Assembly: GCF_009823805.1 (NCBI RefSeq)
Contig: NZ_WUEK01000001.1
Coordinates: forward strand, 1 to 64,000
Source of the DNA: Nocardioides flavescens
Lineage (GTDB): Bacteria > Actinomycetota > Actinomycetes > Propionibacteriales > Nocardioidaceae
DNA length: 64,000 nt
Direction: 5' to 3'
This document shows positions 50,927 to 59,601 of this stretch, piece by piece. The position numbers were made by a program, and so were the translations under genes. Each line of letters opens with the position of its first letter. The stretch's first letter is position 1. The notes under the pieces are model-generated. The model made no database searches. It saw nothing but the letters and a program-made list of their open reading frames with translations, and had not been told where the DNA came from.

Positions 50927-51895
50927 ATGACCGACGACCGGCCCGGTCCGATCGTCACGCTCACCGCCAACCCCAGCCACGACCGCACGGTCTCCCTGCC
51001 GGGGCGGCTGGAGCGGGGCGCGGTGCACCGCGTCGCCTCGACCACGTCGCAGGCGGGCGGCAAGGGGGTCAACATCTCTCGGGCCGCGGTGAGCGCGGGG
51101 CTGGCCACGCTCGCCGTGCTGCCGGCCGAGCCGCACGACCCGTTCGTCCACGAGCTCGAGGCCGCCGGCATCGAGTGCCGACCGGCCCCGCCTGCCGGCG
51201 AGATCCGGGTCAACCTCACGCTCACCGAGCCCGACGGGACGACCACCAAGCTCAACAGCCCCGGCGCCGCGGTCTCGGCCGAGCACCTCGACGCGCTGGC
51301 GTCCCGACTGGTCGAGGCGGCCCGCGACGGCTCGTGGGTGGTGCTGGCGGGCTCGCTGCCTCCCGCGGCCCCGGCGACCTTCTACGCCGAGCTCGTGCCC
51401 GCGCTGCGGGCGTCGGCCAAGGTCGCCATCGACACGAGCGACGCGCCGCTGGCCGCCCTCGTGGCGGGGCTCCCGGCCGACGCGCCCGACCTGCTCAAGC
51501 CCAACGCCGAGGAGCTCGCGCAGATCACCGGTGCGGACGCCGACGCGCTCGAGGCCGACCCGGTCCGTGCGGCCGACGCCGCCCGCACGCTGGTGGAGCG
51601 CGGGGTCGGCGCGGTCCTCGCGACGCTCGGCGGCAAGGGCGCCCTGCTCGTGACCCGCGACGGCGCCTGGCTCGCCACTCCCCCGCCGACCACCGTGGTG
51701 AGCACCGTGGGCGCCGGTGACTCGAGCCTGTTCGGCTACCTCCTGGGCGACCTGCGCGGGCTGCCGCCCGCGGAGCGGCTGGCCCTCGCGGTCGCCTACG
51801 GCAGCGCGGCCGCAGGCCTGCCCGGGACCACGATCCCCACGCCCGCCGACGTCCACCCCGAGCGCGTCTCCGTCGCCGCGCTCGCGCACTCCTGA
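50927..51895 (+). CDS. fruK: 1-phosphofructokinase
   Basis: Phosphorylates fructose 1-phosphate, the product of the fructose PTS, to fructose 1,6-bisphosphate. 322 residues, PfkB family: N-terminal VTLTANPSHDRTVSLPGRL, substrate motif QAGGKGVNISRAAVSAGL, LLKPNAEELAQITG, and the ATP/catalytic motif STVGAGDSSLFGYLLGDL with catalytic Asp. RBS TGGAGG. It lies between the regulator and ptsH, while its matching permease fruA is displaced 5.6 kb downstream. Confidence 0.95.
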   Translation: MTDDRPGPIVTLTANPSHDRTVSLPGRLERGAVHRVASTTSQAGGKGVNISRAAVSAGLATLAVLPAEPHDPFVHELEAAGIECRPAPPAGEIRVNLTLTEPDGTTTKLNSPGAAVSAEHLDALASRLVEAARDGSWVVLAGSLPPAAPATFYAELVPALRASAKVAIDTSDAPLAALVAGLPADAPDLLKPNAEELAQITGADADALEADPVRAADAARTLVERGVGAVLATLGGKGALLVTRDGAWLATPPPTTVVSTVGAGDSSLFGYLLGDLRGLPPAERLALAVAYGSAAAGLPGTTIPTPADVHPERVSVAALAHS

Positions 51896-51970
51896 CCACG
51901 CACCCGCCGGTCGCGTAGGTTCGCCATCGAGCCTCGCCTCACCGAGACCACCACCGAGACAGGAGCACCC

Positions 51971-52216
51971 ATGCCCAGCACGTCCGCCACCGTCGGCTCG
52001 GCCGTCGGCCTGCACGCCCGCCCCGCCGCGATCATCGCCGAGGCCGCCGAGGGCCTGTCCGGCTCGGTCACCATCAACGGCGTCGACGCCTCGTCCTCGC
52101 TCATGATCATGACCCTGGGCGCGAAGAAGGGCGACACCGTCGAGGTGGCCGGCGACGAGCAGAGCGACGTCGACGCGATCGTGGCCCTCGTCGAGCGCGA
52201 CCTCGACGCCGAGTAG
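51971..52216 (+). CDS. ptsH: PTS phosphocarrier protein HPr
   Basis: Carries phosphate from Enzyme I to the sugar permeases. 81 residues. Phospho-His is His15 in GSAVGLHARPAAIIAEAAEG; the second conserved block is SSSLMIMTLGAKKGDTVEVA. RBS AGGAGC. Last gene of the DeoR-fruK-ptsH set, 21 bp before the convergent MMPL gene, with no visible terminator between. Confidence 0.96.
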   Translation: MPSTSATVGSAVGLHARPAAIIAEAAEGLSGSVTINGVDASSSLMIMTLGAKKGDTVEVAGDEQSDVDAIVALVERDLDAE

Positions 52217-52237
52217 CACGAGGCCGGACGGGGCGAG

Positions 52238-54391
52238 TCACCCCTGGGCGTACGCCGGCTCGCGCTCCACGACCCGCTCGCCGCGGGGCGTGGGGCGTGG
52301 GGCCGGCCACCACGCCCGGTCGCCCAGCAGGCACAGGACGGCCGGCAGCAGCACCAGCCGCACGAGCGTGGCGTCGAGGAGCACCGCGGCCGACAGCGCC
52401 ACACCCATCATCTTCATCTCGAGCATCGACAGGGTCGCGAAGATCGCGAACACCGCGACCATCACGGCGGCAGCGCTCGTCACGACCCCCGCGGTCTCGG
52501 TGACCCCGCGCCGCACGGCGATCCGGGTCGGCACCCCGCTTCGGACGTGCTCGTGGATCCGGCTCACCACGAAGACGTGGTAGTCCATCGACAGGCCGAC
52601 GAGCAGCACCAGCACCACGAGCGGCACCCAGTCGATGAGGAAGCCCGGACCCTGCGCGTCGAGCAGCCCGGCTCCCCAGCCGTGCTGGAAGACCAGGGTC
52701 ATCACGCCGAACGCCGCACCGACCGAGCCGAGGTTGAGCGCCGCCGAGAGCAGCGCGAGGGGCACGCTGCGGAACGTCGTACCCATGACGAGCAGGGTCA
52801 GGAGCAGCACCAGCCCGATCACGAGCGGCAGGCGCTGCTGCTGTCGGTGCGCGAAGTCGAGCGACTCGGCAGCGTCCCCGCCCACGGCGTACTCCGCGCC
52901 CGGGATGCGGTCGAGCGCCTGCGGCGCGATCGTGCCGCGCAGCCGGTCGAGGGCGGCCTCGACCCGGTCGTCGGACGCCTCGAACGGCGCCGCCAGGGTC
53001 AGGACCGAGGTCCGGCCATCGGCCGAGGTCTCCACCGGCAGCCCCGAGGCCCTCAGGAGCGCCGTGCCCTCGGCCGCGGTCTCGACGTCGGCCAGGGCGG
53101 AGGCGACGGCGGAGCGCTCGGAGGCCGGCGCCCGCACGACGAGCTCCGCGGTGACGCCCTCGGACGGGAACGCCGCCGAGACCGCCCGCATGGTCTGCAC
53201 CTCGGGGATAGAGGTGGGCAGCGTCTCGAGATCCGCGGAGTGGGTCCTCATCCCCAGCGCAGGCACGCAGAGCAGCGCCACGACCGCACCGGCCGACAGC
53301 AGAGCGGCGAGCGGATGCCGTACGACGGGTCCGACGAGACGGTCGCTGACCGCGCCGCGCCGCACCCGGCCGGTGAGACGGTGCAGCAGGGGGACCCGCG
53401 GCCGGTCGATCCAGCGGCCGAGGGCGACGAGCACCGCCGGGAGCACGGTGACCGACCCCAGCGCCGCGACGGCCACCACGAGGATGGAGCCGACCGCCAT
53501 CGAGGTGAACGTCGCCTGGCCCATGACCAGGAGCCCCGCCATCGAGCAGGCCACGGCGGCCGCCGAGACCAGGATCGAGTGGCCCGAGGTGCGGGCGGCC
53601 ACCTCGACGGCGTCGACGGTGGCGAGGCCTCGGGCCCGCTCCTCGCGCTCGCGCTTGAGGTAGAACAGCGAGTAGTCCACGCCGACCGCCATCCCGATGA
53701 GGACCACGATCGAGGCGACGGTGTCGTCGAGGTGGACCAGGTGCGACAGCGGGGCGAGCAGCCCGACGGTCGTGGCGACGGACGTCGAGGCGAGCAGGAC
53801 GGGGATGCCGGCCGCGATGAGCGCCCCGAAGGCCAGCAGCATGACCACGAGCGCGATCGGGACGCTGAGCGTCTCCGACGACGCCAGGTCCTCGGAGACG
53901 CGCTCGTCGACGGCCGCGTCCAGGCTGAGGTCACCGGTCTCGCGGATCTCGAGGCCCGAGAACTCGCGCTGCACCCGGTCCGTGACCGCCTGCAGTGCCG
54001 CGGCGTCGTCCTCCTGCGCACCGACGGTCGCCGTGACGAGGATCGAGCCGTCGGCGCCGGACTGCGGCCCGGCGACCTCGCGCACCGACGGCAGGTCGGT
54101 CAGGCCCGTGACGAGGCTGCTGGCTGCGGCCGTCCGCTCGCCCTCGTCGCCGCCGCGCACCAGGACGAGCTCGGTGTCCGGCTCGACGAACCCTGCGCCG
54201 GCGACCAGGGCATCGGCCCGCCCCGACTCACCCGTGCGCAGGTCGGCGTCGGTCGTCGGGACGGTCGGCACCGTGGCGGCGAGCCCGACCGCGACGACGA
54301 CGAGGGCGACCCAGCCGAGGATCGCCCGCCAGGGGTGGAGCGCGCACCATCGGGCCGTGCGCTGGGCCGAGGAGGAGAGGGGGTTCGTCAT
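52238..54391 (-). CDS. MMPL-family RND transporter
   Basis: 717-residue membrane exporter with about 11-12 helices in two repeats. First helix ILGWVALVVVAVGLAATVPT, then a large outer loop (about 60-190); helix block with VIGMAVG-type VVLIGMAVGVDYSLFYLKRE (the MMPL Asp-Tyr motif) and ISRIHE-type VGLSMDYHVFVVSRIHEHVR in the second repeat. Family members export lipids, siderophores or drugs; the substrate is unknown. ATG 54391 has GGTGGAG upstream. It is divergent from a two-component system, which may control it. Confidence 0.92.
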   Translation of the reverse strand: MTNPLSSSAQRTARWCALHPWRAILGWVALVVVAVGLAATVPTVPTTDADLRTGESGRADALVAGAGFVEPDTELVLVRGGDEGERTAAASSLVTGLTDLPSVREVAGPQSGADGSILVTATVGAQEDDAAALQAVTDRVQREFSGLEIRETGDLSLDAAVDERVSEDLASSETLSVPIALVVMLLAFGALIAAGIPVLLASTSVATTVGLLAPLSHLVHLDDTVASIVVLIGMAVGVDYSLFYLKREREERARGLATVDAVEVAARTSGHSILVSAAAVACSMAGLLVMGQATFTSMAVGSILVVAVAALGSVTVLPAVLVALGRWIDRPRVPLLHRLTGRVRRGAVSDRLVGPVVRHPLAALLSAGAVVALLCVPALGMRTHSADLETLPTSIPEVQTMRAVSAAFPSEGVTAELVVRAPASERSAVASALADVETAAEGTALLRASGLPVETSADGRTSVLTLAAPFEASDDRVEAALDRLRGTIAPQALDRIPGAEYAVGGDAAESLDFAHRQQQRLPLVIGLVLLLTLLVMGTTFRSVPLALLSAALNLGSVGAAFGVMTLVFQHGWGAGLLDAQGPGFLIDWVPLVVLVLLVGLSMDYHVFVVSRIHEHVRSGVPTRIAVRRGVTETAGVVTSAAAVMVAVFAIFATLSMLEMKMMGVALSAAVLLDATLVRLVLLPAVLCLLGDRAWWPAPRPTPRGERVVEREPAYAQG

Positions 54392-54445
54392 GTGCTCCAC
54401 CCTGGGTCCGGCGCTCGACGCCGTCAGGGGTGCCGGGACCCCCGC

Positions 54446-54469
54446 GGTGGTGGTGCTGGCACCACCACC
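54446..54469. promoter_or_regulatory. Operator-like perfect palindrome between MMPL and kinase genes
   Basis: GGTGGTGGTGC, TG, GCACCACCACC: a flawless 11+11 bp palindrome in the 133-bp divergent gap. A second partial copy, GGTGGTG, follows at about 54473-54479. Its place suggests a binding site for the LuxR-type regulator encoded downstream; that is inference. Confidence 0.5.
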
Positions 54470-54524
54470 GCCGGTGGTGTCGGGACCCCTGCCCCGGGCC
54501 GACGCGGTGGGTGAGGATGGGTCG

Positions 54525-55715
54525 GTGAGCGAGGAGCAGGAGCCACCGGGCCGGCTGCGGCTGACGGCGTACGCCGTCGAGCAGGTCGCGCTCGTCGCGC
54601 CGCTGGTGCTGCTGCTCGTGGCCATCGTCGTCGGCGGCGTCCTGGCCGCGATCTGGGTCGGAGTGCCCTGCGCCGTCGTGGCCGTGCGTGGGTTGCGGGC
54701 CGTGGCCTCGCGTCAGCGCGGGGTCGCGGGGCGGGTCCTCGGCGTCACCCTCCCCCCGCCGTACCTGCACCCGCCGTCGGACGGGCTGCTCGTGCGGCTG
54801 CGGACGCTGGTCTCCGACCCGATGACCTGGCGCGACCTGGTGTGGTCGCTGTGGGCGGTGACCCTCGGGTTCGCCCTCTCGCTCCTCGTGCCGCTGCTGC
54901 TGCTCGGCGTCGTGACCGGGTGGTTCTGGTGGTTCGGCGCCGGCCCCCTCATGACGATGCGCGCCCGCGTCGACCAGGCCCTGCTCGCGCCGGGCAGCAC
55001 CGAGCGGCTCGAGCGGCGCGTGGCCGCCCTGACCCGCAGCCGCGCCGCGGCGGTCGACCACTCGGCCGCCGAGCTGCGCCGTCTCGAGCGCGACCTGCAC
55101 GACGGCGCCCAGGCCCGCCTGGTCGCGGTCTCGATCAGCCTGGGGCTGGCCGAGGCCCAGCTCGACGACGACCCTGCAGCGGCGCGCCGCACGGTGGCGG
55201 AGGCACGGACGGCGACGCAGGCCGCCCTGGCCGACCTCCGCTCGGTGGTCCGCGGCATCCACCCACCGGTGCTCGCCGACCGCGGGCTCGACGGTGCCGT
55301 CCGTGCGCTCGCGCTCGACATGGCGGTGCCCGTGGAGGTCGACGGCGCGCTGCCGGGTCGCGCGCCGGCGCCGGTGGAGTCGGCCGTCTACTTCGCGGTC
55401 GCCGAGTGCCTCACCAACACCGCACGCCACGCCGCTGCGAGCGCCGCCTGGGTCGACCTCGAGCACGGCGACCGGCTGCTGCGCGTCGTGGTCGGCGACG
55501 ACGGGCGAGGCGGTGCGAGTCCCGCCGCCGGCACCGGCATGCAGGGGGTCGCGCGCCGGCTCGCGGCGTTCGACGGGACGATGAGCGTGTCGAGCCCCGT
55601 CGGGGGGCCGACCGTGGTGACGCTGGAGGTGCCGTGCGACCTGGTTCCCAGTCCGACGAGCGTCGCGCCCGCCTCGTCCTCGCCGAGGACAACGCCCTCC
55701 TGCGAGCCGGCCTGA
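54525..55715 (+). CDS. Two-component sensor histidine kinase, NarL/HisKA_3 type
   Basis: 396 residues. Two pairs of membrane helices in the first 150 residues (VALVAPLVLLLVAIVVGGVL, VTLGFALSLLVPLLLLGVVT) with short outer loops, so it probably senses within the membrane. Dimerisation helix with the phospho-His in LRRLERDLHDGAQARLVAVS (about 190), then an HATPase domain: FAVAECLTNTARHAAASAAW and VVGDDGRGGASPAAGTGMQG. GTG 54525 is preceded by GAGGAT; an earlier ATG at 54392 would add a Pro-rich leader. Overlaps the response regulator gene by 82 bp. Confidence 0.9.
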   Translation: MSEEQEPPGRLRLTAYAVEQVALVAPLVLLLVAIVVGGVLAAIWVGVPCAVVAVRGLRAVASRQRGVAGRVLGVTLPPPYLHPPSDGLLVRLRTLVSDPMTWRDLVWSLWAVTLGFALSLLVPLLLLGVVTGWFWWFGAGPLMTMRARVDQALLAPGSTERLERRVAALTRSRAAAVDHSAAELRRLERDLHDGAQARLVAVSISLGLAEAQLDDDPAAARRTVAEARTATQAALADLRSVVRGIHPPVLADRGLDGAVRALALDMAVPVEVDGALPGRAPAPVESAVYFAVAECLTNTARHAAASAAWVDLEHGDRLLRVVVGDDGRGGASPAAGTGMQGVARRLAAFDGTMSVSSPVGGPTVVTLEVPCDLVPSPTSVAPASSSPRTTPSCEPA

Positions 55716-56308
55716 CCCAGCTGCTCACGGGCTCGGGCTTCGACGTCGTCCACGCCGTCGGCAACGCCGTCGAGCTCGACACCGCGCTGGCCGACCCGGA
55801 CGTCGACGGCGCCGTCCTCGACGTGCGGATGCCGCCCACCGGCACCGACGAGGGGCTGCGGGCTGCCATCGCCGTACGGCGCCGGCGGCCGGCGTTCCCG
55901 GTCATGGTGCTGTCCCAGCACGTCGAGCGGCTCTACGCCCGCGAGCTGCTGGCCAGCGGCGAGGGGTCGGTGGGCTACCTGCTCAAGGACCGCGTCGGTG
56001 ACGTCCGCGAGTTCGTCGACGGCGTGGGCCGGGTGCTCGGCGGAGCCACCGTGCTCGATCCCGAGGTGGTGGCCGCGGTCATGGCGCACCGTCGCGACGA
56101 GCCGCTCGACCGGCTCACGGACCGCGAGAGGCAGGTGCTCGGCCTGATGGCCGAGGGGCGCTCCAACGCCTCGATCGCCGCGGCGCTGTCGGTCACCGAG
56201 AAGGCCGTGTCGAAGCACATCAACGCGATCTTCGCCAAGCTCGACCTGCCCGTCGACCTCGAGGTCAACCGGCGGGTGCAGGCGGTGCTGGCTCACCTCC
56301 GGCTGTGA
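55634..56308 (+). CDS. LuxR/NarL-family response regulator
   Basis: 224 residues. Receiver: LVLAEDNALLRAGLTQLLTG, phospho-Asp in VDGAVLDVRMPPTGTDEGLR, Lys in GYLLKDRVGDVREFVDGVGR. DNA-binding LuxR domain: LTDRERQVLGLMAEGRSNAS and IAAALSVTEKAVSKHINAIF. I chose GTG 55634, which has GGAGG four bases upstream and lies within the end of the kinase gene. It is the expected partner of that kinase. Its 3' end overlaps the convergent gene by 44 bp. Confidence 0.92.
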   Translation: MRPGSQSDERRARLVLAEDNALLRAGLTQLLTGSGFDVVHAVGNAVELDTALADPDVDGAVLDVRMPPTGTDEGLRAAIAVRRRRPAFPVMVLSQHVERLYARELLASGEGSVGYLLKDRVGDVREFVDGVGRVLGGATVLDPEVVAAVMAHRRDEPLDRLTDRERQVLGLMAEGRSNASIAAALSVTEKAVSKHINAIFAKLDLPVDLEVNRRVQAVLAHLRL

Positions 56309-57338
56309 CGGCGCCGGCGGGTTCCGCCTGCCGCAGCGCGAGGTAGACCGCCCGCACACCGACGGCTCGGCGCAGCTCGGCCATCACATCGCCGAAGAAC
56401 TGGTCGCGGTAGGTCTCGTCGGTGACCGTCGAGACGGTCAGGTAGAGCCCCGAGAACGCCGCCAGGAAGAGGGAGACCTTCACCAGCTGCGGCGTGAGGC
56501 CGCTGACCTCGGCCTCGATCCACGAGTCCATGACGTGCGAGGTCATGGTCAGCGAGCCGAAGAGCAGCAGGAACGCGAAGACCGACACCGTCAGCAGCAG
56601 CACCTGCACGCCCTGGATCACGACCAGGACGAGCACGAGGTTCCACCGCTCGTAGCCCGTCACCTCGGCGAACCGCACCGGGTCGCGGGCCGGGTCGCCG
56701 CCCGCCTCGGCGACCAGCTCGCGGCACGCCCCGGCGACGGGCGTGCCGGCGCACACCTCGAGCAGCAGGTCGTCGTCGACGTCGTCGTCGGCCTTGTCGA
56801 CCTCCTCGGGCAGCCGCACGAGCAGGAACGCGACGCCGAGCACCAGGAAGATCACCACCACCAGCCACAGCCGCCCGATCGGCAGCCCGGAAGCGACCTG
56901 CCAGACCTCGGTGTTGACGAAGAGGAACGTGATCGCGAGCAGCAGCAGCGGCAGCGCCCGCGTCGTCATCGGCAGCAGCCGGAACAGGCTCCCGAACGTG
57001 CGCGCGAGCGCCCAGCGCAGGATCGGCCACACGTGGAGCCGCCGCACGGCGTACGCCGCGCCGCCGAGCAGGGCCAGGGACACCAGCGTCGCGGGCGCCA
57101 CGCTCACCTGGCCGGTCGCCCAGGCGATCGCGACCCCCGCACCGAGGGCCAGCACCAGCACCGCCGCGAGCACGGGCGCCGTACGCCGCACGCGCAGCTC
57201 CTCGCGCACCGCCTGGCGCAGCTCCGGCACGAAGTAGGTCAGCCCGTGGTCGAGGAACCACTCCTCGGCCCGGGCCTGGTCGCTCGACGACGCGGTCGCG
57301 CGTGGACCGGACGACGGTCGCAGGTGGTGGTCTGGCAC
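56265..57338 (-). CDS. Multi-spanning membrane protein, unknown
   Basis: 357 residues. Hydrophobic segments are visible at about 55-75 (APVLAAVLVLALGAGVAIAW), 83-98, 125-145 (RALPLLLLAITFLFVNTEVW), 150-172 (LWLVVVIFLVLGVAFLLVRL) and 235-270 (NLVLVLVVIQGVQVLLLTVS), with one more near 300. An acidic cytoplasmic loop (EEVDKADDDVDDDLLLEVCA) lies in the middle. I do not recognise the family. GTG start with TAGCGT six bases upstream, so probably leaderless. No operon partner; the function is unknown. Confidence 0.75.
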   Translation of the reverse strand: MPDHHLRPSSGPRATASSSDQARAEEWFLDHGLTYFVPELRQAVREELRVRRTAPVLAAVLVLALGAGVAIAWATGQVSVAPATLVSLALLGGAAYAVRRLHVWPILRWALARTFGSLFRLLPMTTRALPLLLLAITFLFVNTEVWQVASGLPIGRLWLVVVIFLVLGVAFLLVRLPEEVDKADDDVDDDLLLEVCAGTPVAGACRELVAEAGGDPARDPVRFAEVTGYERWNLVLVLVVIQGVQVLLLTVSVFAFLLLFGSLTMTSHVMDSWIEAEVSGLTPQLVKVSLFLAAFSGLYLTVSTVTDETYRDQFFGDVMAELRRAVGVRAVYLALRQAEPAGAVTAGGEPAPPAPAG

Positions 57339-57344
57339 CCCGGA

Positions 57345-57350
57345 ACGCTA
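57345..57350 (-). promoter_or_regulatory. Candidate -10 box for leaderless membrane-protein transcript
   Basis: Minus-strand TAGCGT followed by TCCGGG and the GTG at 57338, the same box and spacing as csrA. Confidence 0.45.
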
Positions 57351-57410
57351 GCGCTCCACCGCCCCGGACGAGCCCGCACCCGGCCCGCCCTGAGAGCCCT
57401 GATCAATGGA

Positions 57411-57459
57411 AAACGTTTGCGTGACGTACTTGACACCGCCACCTAAACGGGCATAGAAC
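57411..57459 (+). promoter_or_regulatory. Promoter and possible operator of fruA
   Basis: TTGACA (57430-57435), 18 bp, TAGAAC (57454-57459) in a low-GC patch. AAACGTTT, an 8-bp palindrome, sits at 57411-57418, 11 bp upstream of the -35 box. The sequence after the -10 box (AACAACTCAGACAAAGACA) resembles that after the DeoR-fruK-ptsH promoter, consistent with common control of the split fructose genes. Confidence 0.6.
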
Positions 57460-57517
57460 AACTCAGACAAAGACAATCCCACATGACCGCGTGGGCCACT
57501 CGAGACCGGAGCATGCC

Positions 57518-59566
57518 GTGGTGGAGCTGATCAACCGAGACCTCGTCGCGCTGGACGCGACGCTCGGCCAGGACAAGGAAGCGGTGATCCGGGCGCTGGC
57601 CGCCTCGGTCGACGCAGCCGGCCGGGCCGTCAACCGCGAGCAGATCGTCACCGACGCGCTCGCCCGCGAGGCCACCTCGGCCACCGGTCTGCCCGGCGGC
57701 ATCGCCATCCCCCACTGCCGCACCACCGGTGTCGCGCACCCGACGCTGGCCTTCGCCCGGCTGCAGCCCTCGGTCGACTTCGGCGCCAAGGACGGCGCCG
57801 CCGACCTGGTCTTCCTCATCACCGCCCCCGACGGCGGCGGCGAGGCCCACCTGCAGATCCTGACCAAGCTCGCCCGTTCGCTGGTCAAGCCGGAGTTCAC
57901 CGCCTCGCTGCGCGCCGCCGGGAGCGCCGACGAGGTCGTCGAGCGGATCAACGAGGCGCTCGGCGAGTCCCCCGCACCCGCCGCGGCTCCCGCCGCGGCT
58001 CCCGCCGCCGCGCCTGCCGCTGCGCCTGCCACTGCCTCCGCGCAGCGCCTGGTCGCCGTCACCGCGTGCCCGACCGGCATCGCCCACACCTACATGGCGG
58101 CCGAGGCGCTCGAGGCCGCTGCCGCCCGGGCCGGCGTCGAGCTCGCGGTCGAGACCCAGGGCTCGGCCGGCTCCAAGCCGCTCGCCCCCGCGACCATCGC
58201 CGCGGCCGACGCCGTCATCTTCGCCGTCGACGTCGGGGTGCGCGATCGCGCCCGCTTCGCCGGCAAGCCGGTCGTCTCCTCGGGGGTCAAGCGACCCATC
58301 GACGACGCCGACGCGATGATCGCCGAGGCGCTGCGCTACGCCGCCGACCCCGGCGCCCCGCGCGTCGAGGGCACCGCGAGCGCCGACAGCAGCGCCGGCT
58401 CCTCGGCCAACGAGTCGTGGGGCGGCCGCATCCGCCGCGTGCTGATGACCGGCGTGTCGTACATGATCCCCTTCGTCGCGGCGGGCGGTCTGCTGATCGC
58501 CCTCGGGTTCCTCCTGGCTGGTTACGAGATCGCCCTGCCGGGCGTGGACGCCTCGGCCATCGCCACCGACAGCTCCCTCTTCAACCTGCCCGATGCCAGC
58601 GCCCTCGGCTTCGACCACGCCCTGTTCGGCTCCGACCTCATGGCCTACCTCGGGGTCCTTCTCTTCGTGCTCGGCGGAGCGGCCTTCGGCTTCTTGGTCC
58701 CGGCTCTCGCGGGCTACATCGCCTACGCGATCGCGGACCGCCCCGGCATCGCGCCGGGCTTCGTCATGGGCGCCATCGCCGGCACCACCGGTTCCGGCTT
58801 CATCGGCGGCATCGTCGGCGGCGTCATCGCCGGCGTCATCGCCCACTGGATCGCCGGCTGGGGGGTCCCGGCCTGGATGCGCGGGCTGATGCCGGTCCTA
58901 GTGATCCCGCTGGTCACGACGCTGGTCGCCGGCTTCGTGATGATCATCGTCCTCGGCAAGCCGCTGAAGGCCCTCACGGACGCCCTGACCAACGGCCTCA
59001 ACAGCCTCAGCGGCGGTTCGGCCATCCTGCTCGGCGTGATCCTCGGCCTGATGATGGCCTTCGACATGGGCGGTCCGCTCAACAAGACCGCCTACGCGTT
59101 CGCCACCGTCGGCCTGCAGTCGGCCGCCACCGCGACCGACGCGCCTCAGCTGAAGATCATGGCCGCGGTCATGCTCGCCGGGATGGTCCCGCCGCTCGCC
59201 CTCGCGCTGGCGACCGTCGTGCGGCCCAAGCTCTTCTCCGTCCCCGAGCGTGAGAACGGCAAGGCCGGCTGGGCCCTGGGCGCCTCCTTCATCACCGAGG
59301 GCGCGATCCCGTTCGCCGCGGCCGACCCGCTCCGCGTCATCCCCGCGATCATGCTCGGCAGCGCCGTGACCGGCGGCCTGTCGGAGGCCTTCGGGGTGCA
59401 GCTGCGGGCCCCGCACGGCGGCATCTTCGTCCTCTTCGCCGTCGATGGCATCCTCGGCTTCTTCATCGCGCTGATCGCCGGGGTGCTGGTCGCCACCGTC
59501 GCGGTCGTCGCCCTCAAGTCCCTGGGCCGCTCCAGCGACGAGGCGGTCGTCCCCGCCACCGTCTGA
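57518..59566 (+). CDS. fruA: PTS fructose permease, EIIABC
   Basis: Imports fructose as fructose 1-phosphate. 682 residues in A-B-C order. EIIA phospho-His in GLPGGIAIPHCRTTGVAHPT (about 68); an APAAAPAA linker (about 148-165); EIIB Cys in VAVTACPTGIAHTYMAAEAL (about 180); EIIC with SYMIPFVAAGGLLIALGFLL, GFIGGIVGGVIAGVIAHWIA, GGPLNKTAYAFATVGLQ and EGAIPFAAADPLRVIPAIML. GTG 57518 (or 57521) has CCGGAGC upstream; GTG 57491 is a longer alternative. Product is handled by FruK at 50927. Confidence 0.95.
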   Translation: MVELINRDLVALDATLGQDKEAVIRALAASVDAAGRAVNREQIVTDALAREATSATGLPGGIAIPHCRTTGVAHPTLAFARLQPSVDFGAKDGAADLVFLITAPDGGGEAHLQILTKLARSLVKPEFTASLRAAGSADEVVERINEALGESPAPAAAPAAAPAAAPAAAPATASAQRLVAVTACPTGIAHTYMAAEALEAAAARAGVELAVETQGSAGSKPLAPATIAAADAVIFAVDVGVRDRARFAGKPVVSSGVKRPIDDADAMIAEALRYAADPGAPRVEGTASADSSAGSSANESWGGRIRRVLMTGVSYMIPFVAAGGLLIALGFLLAGYEIALPGVDASAIATDSSLFNLPDASALGFDHALFGSDLMAYLGVLLFVLGGAAFGFLVPALAGYIAYAIADRPGIAPGFVMGAIAGTTGSGFIGGIVGGVIAGVIAHWIAGWGVPAWMRGLMPVLVIPLVTTLVAGFVMIIVLGKPLKALTDALTNGLNSLSGGSAILLGVILGLMMAFDMGGPLNKTAYAFATVGLQSAATATDAPQLKIMAAVMLAGMVPPLALALATVVRPKLFSVPERENGKAGWALGASFITEGAIPFAAADPLRVIPAIMLGSAVTGGLSEAFGVQLRAPHGGIFVLFAVDGILGFFIALIAGVLVATVAVVALKSLGRSSDEAVVPATV

Positions 59567-59601
59567 GCCCGACCCTCACCGCGCGCCCGCGGCGCCCCGG
59601 C

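Noticed and set aside
54392..54524. N-terminal extension of the sensor kinase starting with MCSTLGPALDAV
   Set aside because: The segment is low-complexity, covers the palindromic operator-like region and would overlap the MMPL start; the GTG at 54525 is preferred.
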